From contig NC_059372.1 in NCBI RefSeq assembly GCF_019703515.2, positions 22,802,931-22,866,930 on the forward strand: a stretch of 64,000 bases of DNA, in the 5' to 3' direction. The number at the start of each line of letters is the position of its first letter. Within the stretch, counting starts at the first letter, position 1. Positions 1 through 12,393 of this stretch are shown here, piece after piece. Source of the DNA: Myxocyprinus asiaticus (taxonomy: Eukaryota; Chordata; Actinopteri; Cypriniformes; Catostomidae). The notes under the pieces are model-generated. The model saw nothing but the letters and a program-made list of their open reading frames with translations, searched no databases and was not told where the DNA came from. The position numbers and the translations under genes were made by a program.

Positions 1-299
1 GTCTGAGAAATAATCATTACAACTCTGCTGTGTAATGTGATGTTAAGTCAGCACCCCCTGCAGGAATATCTTATTTATTTGAGCAGTTACGGCCTAACAG
101 GAAGTGCAGTACAAGAGGTCAGCAAGCAGTGTCTTTTTTTATAAACAATTCTCATATCAAACAATGAGTCCTCAGAGGTTTATTGAGTGTATTACAGTGG
201 AAAGAACATTATCTATTCTTTTGCCAAACAAAATCTAGACTGAATCATCACATCTCATCATCATTGCATGAGTAAACAAATGAATATGAACTGAAATAC

Positions 300-413
300 C
301 TCAAATTCTTCCCAGAAGCCTTGCTTGGGTTTCTCTGAGTTGTCAGCCACTTTATTTAATTCTCGCACCCTGTTTTCAATGTTTGCTGCATTTATCCTTG
401 TGGCATTGAACGG
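300..413 (-). CDS. ptpn11: ptpn11 exon 6, SH2-to-phosphatase linker
   Basis: A 114-nt, 38-codon exon in phase 0 (acceptor TTAAAG, donor GTATTT). It encodes [19 protein letters not shown] followed by a more variable stretch and KQGFWEEFE, the linker that leads into the first helix of the PTP domain. It contains no stop. It matches the corresponding SHP2 exon in length and in its terminal motif. Confidence 0.93.
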
Positions 414-754
414 CTTTAATGTTTGAATAAAGAAAGACATCAGAAAACATCAAGAAAATAAAGAGAGGGTTTTTAATGCATTTCACAGATCAAAGAGACT
501 CAAATAATACAACAAACAAACAGTAAACTTATCAAACTGGAAAAAACATTGAAGTAAATAATTTTGACATGAATTATTGATAATATACCTGTATCAACCT
601 CCTATATACAGTATGTCTATACTTGTAATACATGGATATCTGGAAAACTTTATTCTGATTGGTCAATTGCAGAATTCTGCAGTCAACTATTTTTGTATCA
701 TGACCACTAAACTGTATAAATTATTATTTTTTTCTCCCAATTTCCAATGTGCTT

Positions 755-1072
755 TTAAGTCCTCGTGGTCGCGCAGTGATTCGACTCAGTCCGGGTGGCG
801 GAGGACGAATCCCAGTTACCTCCACGTCTGAGACCATCAACCCGCGCATCTTATCACGTGGCTTGTTGAGCGCATTGCCACGGAGACATAGCCCATGTGG
901 AGGCTTCACACCATCCACCGCGGCAACCACGCCCAACTCACCATGCGCCCCACCGAGAATGAACCACATTATAGCGACCACGAGGAGGTTACCCCATGTG
1001 ACTCTACACTCCCTAGCAACCGGGCCAATTTGGTTGCTTAGGGGACCTGGCTAAATTGTATAATTGACCGTT
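755..1072 (+). repeat. tRNA-derived SINE-like repeat
   Basis: A G+C-rich block in ptpn11 intron 5 whose composition differs sharply from its flanks. It starts with a box-A-like GGTCGCGCAGTGATTCG, followed about 35 bases later by a box-B-like GGACGAATCCC, and ends near TTGGTTGCTTAGGGGACC. It looks like a repeat common in cyprinid genomes, from memory. Open frames on both strands here are repeat-derived, not genes. Confidence 0.6.
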
Positions 1073-1186
1073 GTCCCTGGCCAACGATTTCCTAAATGGC
1101 TGTGCTAATTTATCTCTCATATCAAATAAACTGATACTAGACCCCTAATCAACCAGTTGGGGTTTATTTTGCACATTATTCCTTAC

Positions 1187-1303
1187 CTGTTTAAGGTGCA
1201 CAACAATTCCACTCTTCTCCACCATTGGGTTCTTCTTATAGTGCTCCACTAAATCTGCTAAAGTGTCAAACCTCTCTCCTCCTCCTACATCATATTTCCC
1301 ATC
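1187..1303 (-). CDS. ptpn11: ptpn11 exon 5, end of C-SH2
   Basis: A 117-nt, 39-codon exon in phase 0 with acceptor TTACCAG and donor GTAAGG. It encodes [20 protein letters not shown], then a HYKKNPMVE segment, and ends VVHLKQ. It completes C-SH2. It is separated from exon 4 by a 79-bp intron, by far the shortest in this part of the gene. Confidence 0.95.
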
Positions 1304-1382
1304 CTGGTAAAAAGAGATAAGATATTCAAAAGCTTGATCTTTACTTCCTAAGGAAATGGCAAGGTTTTGTTAAAACTTTTAC

Positions 1383-1575
1383 CTGATAACGTATCATGAC
1401 ATGGGTGACTTTAGTCTTGCGGTCCACATTTTCATGCTTTTCCTCATAAGTGAGGACGGAAAGCACAAAGTCTCCTGGTTTACTTTGGCTCTCTCTCACC
1501 AGGAAGCTGCCGGACTTGCCCTTCTCCGTAAGGAGCTTTTCAGCATCTCTACCCGAGAGATGCCCATGATACCAC
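1383..1575 (-). CDS. ptpn11: ptpn11 exon 4, first part of C-SH2
   Basis: The 193-nt exon starts with one base completing Arg, then [19 protein letters not shown], then the phosphotyrosine-binding FLVRES motif and VTHVMIRYQ, ending in phase 0 at a GT donor. This is the start of the second SH2 domain, which helps bind bis-phosphorylated ligands. The sequence is clearly nearer SHP2 than SHP1. The acceptor lies just upstream at 1576-1577. Open reading beyond 1575 on the minus strand is intron. Confidence 0.97.
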
Positions 1576-1787
1576 CTGAGAAAGGGTAAAAAATATTTTG
1601 TACCATTAGGTACAGAAATAAACATAGTATGTCTTCTAAAATTATTTCCGTTATTTCTGTATTTAAAAAAAATGGTCTGCATTTTCATTAGAAAAAAAAA
1701 AATAAAAATAAAAAAATAAAACATGAAATCATAATTTAATCTGTGCAACTTTATATTCTACCTACCCCTACTCAGAATATGACATCT

Positions 1788-2170
1788 ACCAGTCAAAAGT
1801 TTGGACACAACTACTCATTCTTAATTATTACTATTATCCACATTAGAATAATAGTAAAGTCATCAAAACTATGAAATAACCAAAACGAAAATGCTTTTTG
1901 AACAATATTGGAGTTCCCATGCTGGACACTTGCCTGCTTTTCCTTCACTGTTCTTCACTATTAAAACTATAGCTCTGTAAATACATTTATGAATAGGCAC
2001 AATTTGTATGTCTAGCATTTACTGTAAGCATAAGCCTTTATATCAAAAGGTTTTTCAGATCATAAACATAGAAACATATTATAAATAAACATAAAATCAT
2101 AATCAATTTCAAACAAATTCATTCAAGTGTGTCTAAACCTTGCTACTGTGTCCTTACTTGACTGGTAATG
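1788..2170. mobile_element. Tc1-like element remnant
   Basis: The left end TACCAGTCAAAAGTTTGGAC is a typical fish Tc1 terminus, and the right end has the inverse (GTGTCTAAACCT ... TTGACTGGTA) with a partial duplication inside. Only a few hundred bases lie between them and no transposase frame survives. It sits in ptpn11 intron 3. Confidence 0.65.
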
Positions 2171-5100
2171 TTTAGTCATTTAAAATTTTCACTATAGAAA
2201 CTATACATTTGCGGTTGGAAAATGAACAGGGCTGTTTGTGGAGATCTTGCAGACATACAGAGCTGTTGTGATATGAGGATATGTGTAGGAGGTGCTCTCT
2301 CGTGAGCCATCTGTTTTCATATAAATGAAAAAGCCACAAAAACCAAGCAATTATAATCTTTGAACATAAACATGATGCTTATCACCTGCAATGTTTTACA
2401 TATATGTATATACATATAAATAGTTTTGATTGATTTCATTACTTACAGGATGTTTCACCGTATAGAAAGAGCTAAATACCAAATCCAAACATATTTAGGT
2501 GAAGGAAGTTACAAAGTAAACTAGAGATTCTAAAGTGACACTGGCCCTCAAACATATAAACGTCAAACATAAACTCTAAGAAGGACCTGTTCCACAGTGG
2601 TGCAACATACTATTAGTCATGAAATCAAGATAAGCACAACTAAGTTCAGCCAAACAAACCAAAGCTTCTGACATGCAATCAGTCTAATACCCTTTATTTC
2701 CAAATATTAACCCTCTCTTGGGACTGAACACTAGGGCGCAGGATTTCTTCTGTCCATACAAATGCCACTGCCAAGCTTAAAGTGCTTTGGGTAGATCTGG
2801 AGCTGACTTACCTCTCTGATGTGGGATCTTTGCAGTTTAAGGGGTATTTGAGCTCGATGACATCTCCGTTCCGCTCCCGCAGGAGGTCGTGCTGCTCGGT
2901 GTAGTACTGCACCAGTTCGGTCAGTGTGGCGAACTTCTCCCCTCCGTACAGGTCATAATAGTCCCCTGAGTTCTGGATTTTAATGTGGGTGACCTCATCA
3001 TTCCTCCTGTCCAGAACAAACAGTTGGGACACAACAGGGGTTGGGGGGAGGGTGGGGGGATGAGGAACAACAGAGGAGAGAGGAAAGAGGACAAAGATGG
3101 AACAGACAGATAACAGTTAGGAGAATGGCATAAAAACTGACATTTTAAATATTTTTAGTGGTGATTTAAATATTCTGTAATCAGTGATGTTTCTATTTAA
3201 AAGGTGAAGTATGTCATTTTTACGATGTTATAATACTTTCGCCTATCCCATCTTAATCTCCAAAGACCCGAGCGTAACTGCTGTGTGCATTTTCCATTCC
3301 GTTTTTTTTTTATTGAAACTAGTAGCACCTAATAAACATGCAAAAAAAAAAAAAAAAAAAAAAAAAAGAAAAGAAAACAATTCAGTGCAAATAGTTTTCC
3401 TAAAAATAAATGGTAACATATGTGGACAGCGAGACTAAGTTGTGAAATTTTAAATAATAACAAGCAATAGAAATCAGATTTTTTTATTATTAAATTGTTT
3501 ATTATGTTTCCAGGAGTGTTGGTTATTCATGTTTTTGAGACGTTACAGAGAATACAGACATTACATCAGAAACAAGCATAAATATAATTCTTATTCAAAG
3601 TAATGGCCAGCATCATCCAATCGCTGACAACCATGTTAAAATAAAATTATACATTACAAATTCTGAATCTATGTACTGATTACCATTGTCCCATGTCTGC
3701 CAAACATTTTGAGTGGTACAAAGATCATCTGCAGACTGAAACTGAACTTTTGGTCTGATTTTAGAAGTGAATGCACTTAGCTGCATAGAAAAGCTATAGG
3801 ATGCTCCCTTGCTCCCTAATTAGTGCATTACTTAACCTCCAGTGTGCTGTCTGTCTACACTGGTCACAGAACAGTTTGAAATGCATCTTATTTCATCCTA
3901 ACTCCGTATACAGCCTCTGAAAGCAACATTTTTCAGCTTTTGGATGCATCTATTGATTCTGTCAGTGATAACACACAGTGAATATAGGATATTTGAAGGA
4001 CAATTTGCCTATTGTCCATGTACGTGGTAATTGTGTATAACAGCATGCCATTTCACGATAAATTGATGAAATTTTAAAAATGGCATATCGGATGAAACTA
4101 GAGACTAGAGACTCAAACAGGTTTCAATGTAAAAACTTAATGAGGTTTCTTACCAGATGTTGTTTGTTGCCATTTCTCTTAAAGACAAACTCTGCTGAGA
4201 TTGGCATCATGTTATTATGGCACATGACTCAGTGCGTTGAAAGTTTAACCGTTTAATAACAGCCTAGATTCTCCTGAACTGAGATCAGTCAGTTTAAATT
4301 AAATTATGCATAGCCTAAGTTAGCCTAAAACGTAATGTCCACGCATGTGTACGCGGGGTCTCAGGAGGTTAATGTGCTAAGACAGCTATAAGTAAGCCAT
4401 TTGTTTGTTGATTTCCACCCAAAAAAACTGCAATTACTGTAGCACTATCAAAACTTTGCTTTGTTTGTTTGAATATCTGGACCAGCCTGACATCTGACAG
4501 CTGACCAATGGCAGTTGGGGGGAAGTGCTTGAGAAACATGTTTGAAAACTTTATTAATTGCTTTTGCAATTCTGTTTTGTGTCATGACCATCACAGAAAT
4601 TACACAGTTCAGCTGTAATAAAAGGTTTGTGAAATCCAAGATTAAAGAAGTATAAAACAAAACTTTTGTCATTAATGAGAATAAAACTAGAACAACAAGT
4701 TTACATATCAGAGAAATAATGGAATTTGTTTTAAACTGTTAATATAATATAATATAATATAAAAACAACAGTGCTGTTGACCAAGGTTGTAAGGTTTACC
4801 AAGATTAAAGTTGACCAAAAAGAAAGACATACTGAAAGTATTTGGAAATATTTTAATATTTAAAATATTATTTTTCATGTCATTCTACCCTTGTGCAATA
4901 TTTTATACTGTACGTTTTAAAACCTTTAAGGAAATAATTTATCTATTTATTTTATTATTTGATTTCAAGTTTAATATGAATAAATGTCTTATTGAGATAA
5001 GCACACATACTGTACATCTAAGAAGTATGACAATTAATCGTCATAATTTTAAGCCCTTAAACAGATAATCACAATTATTTGAGAAACAATTAATCGTCAG

Positions 5101-6090
5101 CCAAATTTCATAGTTGTGACAGTCCTGTCTGTTACAAAGAGGTCATAGTTCATTAATAAAAAATAAAAAAATTGCAGAATTTATATCTCAATTCATATTC
5201 CTTCACAGAAAAACACAAAGACACTGACAGGAACTTAAAAAAAAGAAAGAAAAGAAAGTAGAATAAAACACCATTTTAAGGCATTGTTATCTTCTTAGGC
5301 AAACAAATGGCCTTGGAAATTTAGCGCGAGGGTCACAGCAGTTCAGAGTGGTTTAAAACAGCCAAGTGCTTAAACAGAAAATATACCCAAAGGAAAATTA
5401 TTGTCAGTAGATTTCAGGTCTGTTCTCTGCGAAACTGTGAAAAACGGCTCTGCACCTTTAAATGCCAGCATATGGAAAAAGTAGAAAGGAACACCTGCAT
5501 AGATATCATCAGCTGAGCTCAGGCACAAAACCACAACTCATCGCTTCATGAGCCGATCATATCTACCGGTACAGCAATTCAGCTCGAATATATACACACA
5601 TACTAAAACAACTAAACAAACAAATAAAAACAAAACAAACCGAACAGCAACCTTGTTAATAAGTGACCTCGATTTCTCTCCCACCTCCATTTCTCTGGCT
5701 TTCTCTATGCATCCATGGCTTCATCCATCACTGAGTTGCTCATGAAATTGCACTTTCCTCTGTGTAATTGCATTATGGAGGTAACAGAGGAGCACAGCCT
5801 CATGTTCTCAGCAGTAAGGACAAATGACTGCTGCAGATGAGCGGGTCCCGGGGCTGTGGGTCTGTATGGGCCTCTAATGCAATCACACAACACACAACCT
5901 CCAAACACACGCATGTTTACATAGCTACCAAAATTGGGACATTTGTTTCATAAACATCTTATTTTAATCAAAAGAAAACTATACACTTTTTTAGATTAAT
6001 TTATTAATTGTTTTTCCAACTGAGGATGTTCCAGAATGTCACATTTTAACATATAGCAAACTTCTGGGGACAAATTTGACCCCAAACTAT
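2171..6090. other. intronic, no gene outside ptpn11 exon 3
   Basis: Apart from exon 3, this stretch is A+T-rich intron. It includes a poly-A run at 3342-3367 that is probably a retroelement tail or slippage. No open frame resembles a protein and no repeat has clear ends. Confidence 0.6.
2812..3006 (-). CDS. ptpn11: ptpn11 exon 3, second half of N-SH2
   Basis: The 195-nt exon runs from a CAG acceptor to a GTAAG donor and encodes about residues 47-111, ending NCKDPTSER. It holds the autoinhibitory surface: Asn58, Asp61-Tyr62-Tyr63, Ala72 and Glu76 in the usual SHP2 numbering are all present. In human SHP2 these residues contact the phosphatase domain and are sites of Noonan syndrome or leukaemia mutations. 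Residue 75 is Thr and residue 59 is Ser, conservative changes from the mammalian protein as I recall it. This supports a functional, autoinhibited enzyme. Confidence 0.97.
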
Positions 6091-6094
6091 AGTT

Positions 6095-6096
<2 letters not shown>

Positions 6097-6136
<40 letters not shown>
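6097..6136. repeat. (CA)n microsatellite
   Basis: About 20 uninterrupted CA dinucleotides in ptpn11 intron 2. They mark the start of a dispersed repeat block carrying telomere-like TAACCC runs. Confidence 0.95.
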
Positions 6137-6139
<3 letters not shown>

Positions 6140-6725
6140 GGTGTGGCTATCCTTATGAGGACTCTCCATCGACATAATGAGTTTTATACTGTACAAACTA
6201 TTCTATCCCTAACCCTAACCCTACCCCTAAACCTAACCCTCACAAAAAACTTTCAGCATTTTTACATTTTCATTAAAACATAGTTTAGTATGTTTTTAAA
6301 GTGATTTGAATTATGAGGACACTAGAAATGTCCCCATAAACCACATTTATAGCTTAATACCCTTGTAATTACCAGTTTGCAACCTAAAAAAATGTCCTCG
6401 TAAACCACCCACCCACCCACACACACACAGGTTTTTGTTTTTAAGGTTAGTGCTCAATAAAGTTTTAAATAAACAAAACCTATCTCCCTTACCTTAACCT
6501 TAATCCTAAACCTAACAGATAGTATCATGAAAAGCAAATGTGAGAAGAAAAACAGATGAGGTTTTGAAGATTAATGCCCAATCGAGTTCTAAATCAACAA
6601 AACTGACCTCCCTACCCTAAACCCTAAACCTAAACCTAACCAATAGTATCATAAAAAGCAAATGTTAGATGAAAAACAGATGAGGTTTTGAAGGTTAATG
6701 CTCAATCATGTTCTAAACCCTACCC
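6137..6725. repeat. dispersed repeat with telomere-like TAACCC/TAAACC runs
   Basis: Contains the phrases GGCTATCCTTATGAGGACTC and GAGGACACTAGAAATGTCCC seen in a common fish intronic repeat, with short degenerate runs of CCCTAACCCTAACCCTA at 6207-6240, 6485-6515 and 6605-6645. The unit AGATGAGGTTTTGAAGNTTAATGC also recurs twice (6555-6580, 6680-6705), so part of it is a ~140-bp tandem duplication. A related piece (CTGCCCCTATCCCTTAACC, CGTGGGGACCATTGG) lies at 7655-7830. Confidence 0.55.
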
Positions 6726-6734
6726 TAAACCTTC

Positions 6735-7408
6735 AAGGGATAGTTCACCCAAAAATGAAAATTCTCTCATCATTTACTCACCCTCATGCCATACCAGATG
6801 TGTATGACTTTCTTTCTTCTGCAGAACACAAACGAAGATTTTTAGAAGAATATTTCAACTCTGTATGTCCATACAATGCAAGTGAATGGGTACCAACATT
6901 TAGATGCTCCAAAATGCACATAAAGGCAGCATAAAAGTAATCTATAAGACTCCAGTGTTTTAATCCATGTCTACAGAATCGGTATGATAGGTGTGGGTAT
7001 TTAAGTCAGATTTTGCCATAAATTCTCCTCCCTGCCTAGTAGGTGGCGATATGCACGTAGAATGCAAATTACCAAAAACAAAAGAAGAATATAAGAGTGG
7101 AGATTGATGGTAAAAAAGGACTTAAATACTGATCTGTTTCTAACTCACACCTATCATATCGCTTCTGAAGACATGGATTAAAACACTGAAGTCTTATGGA
7201 TTACTTTAAACTGCCTTTGTGTCCTTTATGAGCTTCAAAATTTTGGTACCCATTCATTTGCATTGTGAAGACCTACAGAGCTAAAATATTCTTTTAAAAA
7301 TAATTGCTTGTGTTCAGCTTTAGAAAGAAAGTCATACACATCTGGGATGGCATGAGGGTGTGTAAATGAAGAGACATTTTTCATTTTTGGGTGAACTATC
7401 CATTAAAA
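6735..7408. mobile_element. MITE with AAGGGATAGTTCACCC termini, copy 1
   Basis: Inverted ends AAGGGATAGTTCACCCAAAA and TTTTTGGGTGAACTATCCAT bracket ~670 bp that is itself largely inverted-repeat (CAGATGTGTATGACTTTCTT appears reversed near the other end). The family recurs at 22023-22638 and 48100-48930. In the other copies the ends abut TTAA. It resembles the short inverted-repeat 'Angel' elements of zebrafish, by recollection only. Confidence 0.75.
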
Positions 7409-8542
7409 CCTAACCGATCAGGTCATAGAAGCAAATGTGAAATGAAAAACACAATTGCTAAAGCAACCAGGGAGAAAAGGAAGTGTTTATTAATTGATAA
7501 TCTACTGTTTTACTCCTAATTTGTGTGAAAGGGAATTAAAGTTGTTTTTGTTTAACCCCCTTTAGTGTTCATTTTAACAGAAAACTGCAGCGATATGTAC
7601 AAGCCAAAATCATTTTTAAAATAACGTAGGGATGATAACAATATTCTATGAAACCAGGTTGTCTATTTCTATTGCTGTTATACAGAGTTAACCCTGCCCC
7701 TATCCCTTAACCTAGCCGTCACAGATACCTTTTGGAATTTTTAGATGAATTAAATCATTATTTAGTATGTATATTAAGCCGTTTTTCTCGTGGGGACCAT
7801 TGGTCTACATTCGGTCCCCACACATAGGCGAAACCTGACCCACCCACACAAATACTCATCTCATCCACATACTTCCTGTTTGAAATCTGAAACATCTCTA
7901 ACTCATTTACCTTTTGAGCTTGATAAATATCAAATATGCAAAAGAGACAAAACAATGAACCATTCTTTGTTATTGCATGAAATCAATCACAAATTATTAA
8001 ATGTACCTGCCATTGTCCTACTCTTCTAGTATGTCGAGTCATTATCTTATAACAAAGTGATAGCACCCAATCAAATTTCTTCCACCAAAATGTTAATGTA
8101 AATGTTCTGAATCTGTAAATATGATCCAATCATTTGCACGGAGCTTTAATGTGTTTAGAGTCAGAGGCTGACTGAGCTCTGACTACAGTATTCTGATTCA
8201 AGGACGCCTGCTGACTAATTTTACATTGAAGCATGACTTCATTGGTTTTCTGGACAGAAACCAAGAGAGAAACACAATGCTGCTATTGAGCCTATATACA
8301 GCATGTTGATGCTTAAAAGGTGCAGTCTGCAACTGTAAGCTTACTGTCTCTGGAGAAAACATGCTCAGGAATAAAGCGCATCGATGTTTCTATGGTGATT
8401 TTCACATTTTAAAGTGCAAAGCTTTGTTAGAGATACTCAAAGGCTGAATTCAGCTGTGGCAGTGGTGCCAGTTTAGCTAGAGCCTGACTGCATTTCTGTC
8501 CTTAAAACCAACAAGTGTCGCATAAACATAAATAATCTAGGA

Positions 8543-9179
8543 CAGTGGTTTTCAACTGGGGGGTTGCAGGTCTGTTTTGATAAGGTAGCAGACAGCAGGG
8601 AAAAAACAAAGATGAACGCAAATAATAAAATGCATCTAGCCATATAATCGTGCATAGTTAGACTAGTGAAAAATAAATAGGCTTATCAACTCTTAAAACA
8701 GAGGAGAAAGCGATTCCCATATCTTTTGTTGTTGACGTCTGCCAAACGGAATTTAATACAGTATAGAAGCGAGTCAAACGGGGCAGATGCAAACATGTAA
8801 AAGTTGCATGACATCCCCTAATCCTCGAAACCAAAACTACAAAAGCTGAAAAAATAAAAGAAATATATGACCAACAAACATGGTTTATTTTGACCACAAT
8901 GTGTTTTGTGCAATTAAATATTGGCTGTTGAGAGCATGAAAACATTGAAATTCAAGAGACATTTAGAAACCAAAATCAATTTTCCTATTCAGCCTAGGTC
9001 AAGTTAACAATTTAGCATTTTATTGGGCTTATTCGGTTTCTGGTAATATCAATACATTTCAATATTTTAAGGACATTTTAGTTTACTTTTGTGTGATAAA
9101 CACTTTTGGTTCTTTATGTTGCCAATTGATGCCCAATGTAAAATCTAGATCCTGAAGCAAAACCAGTTGAGAGCCACTG
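8543..9179. mobile_element. hAT-type non-autonomous element (CAGTGGTTTTCAACTGG)
   Basis: Termini CAGTGGTTTTCAACTGG and CCAGTTGAGAGCCACTG are the classic hAT pattern. The flanks ATCTAGGA and GTCTGGAA are a plausible degraded 8-bp target duplication (5 of 8 match). No transposase. A related copy lies near 44820-45212. Confidence 0.75.
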
Positions 9180-9189
9180 GTCTGGAAGT

Positions 9190-11435
9190 GTCATATCTCA
9201 TTATCCATGATCTATCTAACTGAGTCGAACAGTTCTGTTTAGTCCAGTTTAGAACAATGAAACTCATTAGACAAGTTAACATTATGTTTAGGCTATAAAT
9301 CTGCCAGTCATTGGGTAAAATCTATAAATAGACAGATGGCTGTGGAAATATTTTCTTCTATTGACCCAGGTTACATAATACAATGCTGGATAAATTCTAT
9401 ACAACACAGGGTTAACATTCACTAAATTTTTATTAGAAATGTTTTTACTATTCAAGTGTCTTTTTCTGTTCTTTATTTAGTCGATATTCCAAATAAAATT
9501 GAGAAAAATGACAGATATACTGCATGTTAAAAATATTATTCACAAGTAAAAAGGCTGTAAATAGTACCAAGTAAATTGTACCAAACTGGTTTCAAATAAA
9601 AGCAGAAGTTAAAGAAATGTAAAAGGTTTTTAAACATTACCTACCCCCTCCATAAAAAACAAGTTTTTGAGAGTAAATGTTGGAAATTGATAGTTTTTAC
9701 TTGTGAATCAGTGTATAAGAATGCTTGCGATGGGTTTAAATGATGCAGTGTGTCTTTGAAGGTTTTTTATGTCAACTGTTTTTTTTTTTTCCTCAAAATG
9801 AAATAAAATGTAAATAGTAAAAACAATTTAAATTTTTTACACTTTACATTCTCTTCATACTTTTTTATTAGGTCTGGATTGATCATTACTGGGGCAAAAC
9901 CCATAATGAAACTTTAACTCAAAGTAATGCGTCCAACTATGCTCTGTGAATCTGAAAACAGGTTCAGAGGGTCACTTCCTGTGGCCTGCTCCAGATAGCC
10001 ATAACAGGCAGACAGGAAACATCTCCTAACACATTTCACCTGGCCCTGACACATCATACGTTACACACTGCAGCTCCGCGAGCCATTCCTCTGACTAGCC
10101 TCCCAGCATTCTGTCTGCATCTTAACGGTTAACAATAGAGCAGACGCTGAGCAATAGACTCCACCCAGGAAAATGGTGAGAGAGAGATAATGCGAAACAG
10201 AGAGCACTGAGGAGAAGAACATATTATGATGGAGTCCCTGGGTGTCCATTTGGCCAGATTACTTCTCCCTTTATCTAATAATGCATTAGTAAGGGGAGAC
10301 TTTTCCTCATAACTTTGTAATTACCGTCTCATCTGCCTACATTAGGCCTGAGAGGCAGTTTGGCAATGAGACAGCTAGTTTTCCTGTTAGCAGATGCTTG
10401 TAGATCTCTTGAAGTGATGTAGTTGGTCAGTTTTATGCTTCTTTATATGGTTGATTCTTCAAATAGGGGAACGTTTCTGTCCTCTAGGTTGATTTTAAAG
10501 ACAAAAAAGGCTAGTTTTAAAGGACAGATCATATGAGCTTTAAACCATTAAATGCTGTTTTCCTTTTTCTTTTTCTTTTTTTAGTGTGTAAAAGTTAAAT
10601 TTTGCTACATTTCTCAATTTTGGGCTTGTTACATCTCTGTAATAAAAATAAAGAAATAAAAATAAAGATATAAAAAGAAAACATATTTACAATTCATTTA
10701 GCATTTATGTGCACTATTTGTCAACATTATAATGAACAAAAAGTTTCTATTTGATTATGAAGAAGCAAGCACGTACCAGGGCAGCAAAGTCGCAGTTTGA
10801 AGATCAGAAATGTCTTTCATTTATAGATCATCTGAAAGTAGCTTTATTAGGAGTCATTCTCAAAACCAAATTTTAATTCAGAAACAATCAATTTCTTTTT
10901 ATGAGTTCAAAGTTAATTGCTAGTTTGTATTAGTATTAAGTCCAAGTCTTATCCAACTTTTTTCTACAAAAACAGAAAAATGTCATTAATATCCATCACA
11001 CATAATTGATTTTCAAACAGGTTTCCTGAACACTACCCCATCTGCCATTGGTCGGACCAAACAGATAGTCCAAGTTCAAACTCACATAACTGGCCAAGCC
11101 AATGTCGCTATGTTCTGAAGGCACTTCAGAGCCACAGTGTTCACACCTTTCTGGGAAATCAACCTACAAATGGCTCACTTCTGTATTAATCAGGAATGAG
11201 AGAAAGTAACTACACATCAGGAATTAAAATGACACACTTCTCCTTGAAATAAGGAACCTTTGGTCTTATCTTGCTGAGGGCAAGTGTCACAAGAATAGGT
11301 TCATGACGCCCTTGCAATTAGCCTTCATTATTAAATTCATCTGTTCTTAATAAAACAACAGTACAATATACTGGTGTGTTCATGCTTCTGATATCCAGAA
11401 CAAGCTGAGCTCACAGCTCCACAGCTGGGCAGATA
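9190..11435. other. intronic, no recognised feature
   Basis: A+T-rich sequence of ptpn11 intron 2. I see no coding similarity, RNA gene or repeat with clear ends. Confidence 0.5.
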
Positions 11436-11439
11436 AATT

Positions 11440-11716
11440 ATGGAGTTTTATTCATGCCACAATTCTGCATGCACACAATGACATTTTTATTGTGCACTAT
11501 GAAAGTGTATTTTGAGCTCACAAAAATTTTCTGGGTGCACAAAATGATATTTTGAACACACAAAAAGGTATTTTGCATGCATGTGAACTCAGTTTTGTAA
11601 AGCAATGTATCTTCTTGCAAAGACTGAATCATTTTGAGCGAACGTAAATCAATTTGGGATTTTACGTTTATTTGAATGTGAATTTGCACAGAATTCTGAG
11701 ATGTATGTAACTCCAT
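11440..11716 (-). repeat. foldback-type repeat with internal tandem units, copy 1
   Basis: Ends are inverse copies of ATGGAGTTACATACAT (ATGGAGTTTTATTCAT on the left, ATGTATGTAACTCCAT on the right). The interior is a degenerate tandem array of about 36-40 bp based on TTTTGTGCACTCAAAATATxATxTTGC. A second copy in the opposite orientation is at 19334-19696. Confidence 0.65.
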
Positions 11717-11751
11717 TGTTTTTTGCATGTGCAAAATCTCACTAGCTCTAA

Positions 11752-11960
11752 TTTACATTACATTTACATTTTATGCATTTGACAGATGCTTTTATCCAAA
11801 GCGACTTACAGTGCCCTTATTACAGGGACAATCCCCCTGGAGCAACCTGGAGTTAAGTGCCTTGCTCAAGGACACAATGGTGGTGGCTGTGGGAATTGAA
11901 CCAACAACCTTTTGCTTACCAGTTTAGTGCTTTAGTCCACTACGCCACCACCACTCCAAA
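11752..11960 (-). repeat. tRNA-derived SINE, minus strand
   Basis: On the minus strand it begins GGAGTGGTGGTGGCGTAGTG (box A), has box B GGTTCAATTCC, then the core CCTTGAGCAAGGCACTTAAC and the tail AAGTCGCTTTGGATAAAAGC, ending in TAAATGTAAATG-like repeats. This layout is typical of teleost tRNA-derived SINEs. A 3' fragment of the same family is at 43530-43600. Confidence 0.75.
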
Positions 11961-12393
11961 ATATCCAAGCTCTCTCCTCATACCCCCTCCCCCCATCACT
12001 CTCTCTCCGTCCTGGTTATATCAAGTTTGTTTTATTCTTTCAAAACAGAAGTGCATGGAATAGCCTTCATCTCTCAAAAGAACAATAGATTGATGAATTT
12101 GAGGAGAAATATGTTTCTTTTTGGTCATTTTTAAAACTGAAATTTGACTTGCAAGTGTAAAGGAACTTATAAAAAAAAATGCAATACCTCACCTTAAAAA
12201 AGATTCTATATTGTGATTTCCACACTTCATTAAGTAGCACAACCATTTTAACCGTTCTAACAAAAAGAAATTAAGTTAACATATTAAATGATTTCTTAAG
12301 GATTATGTGACACATTATTTTCTTAGTAGACTGGAGTAATTGCAGCTGAAAATGGGGCTTTGCTATCATGGATAAAATCTGAATTTTTTTATA

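Noticed and set aside
749..1054. 101-residue frame and its antisense partner
   Set aside because: They lie wholly in the G+C-rich SINE-like repeat.
6698..6934. 78-residue frame with HPHAIPDVYDFLSS
   Set aside because: It is the translated end of the AAGGGATAGTTCACCC MITE, present in several copies.
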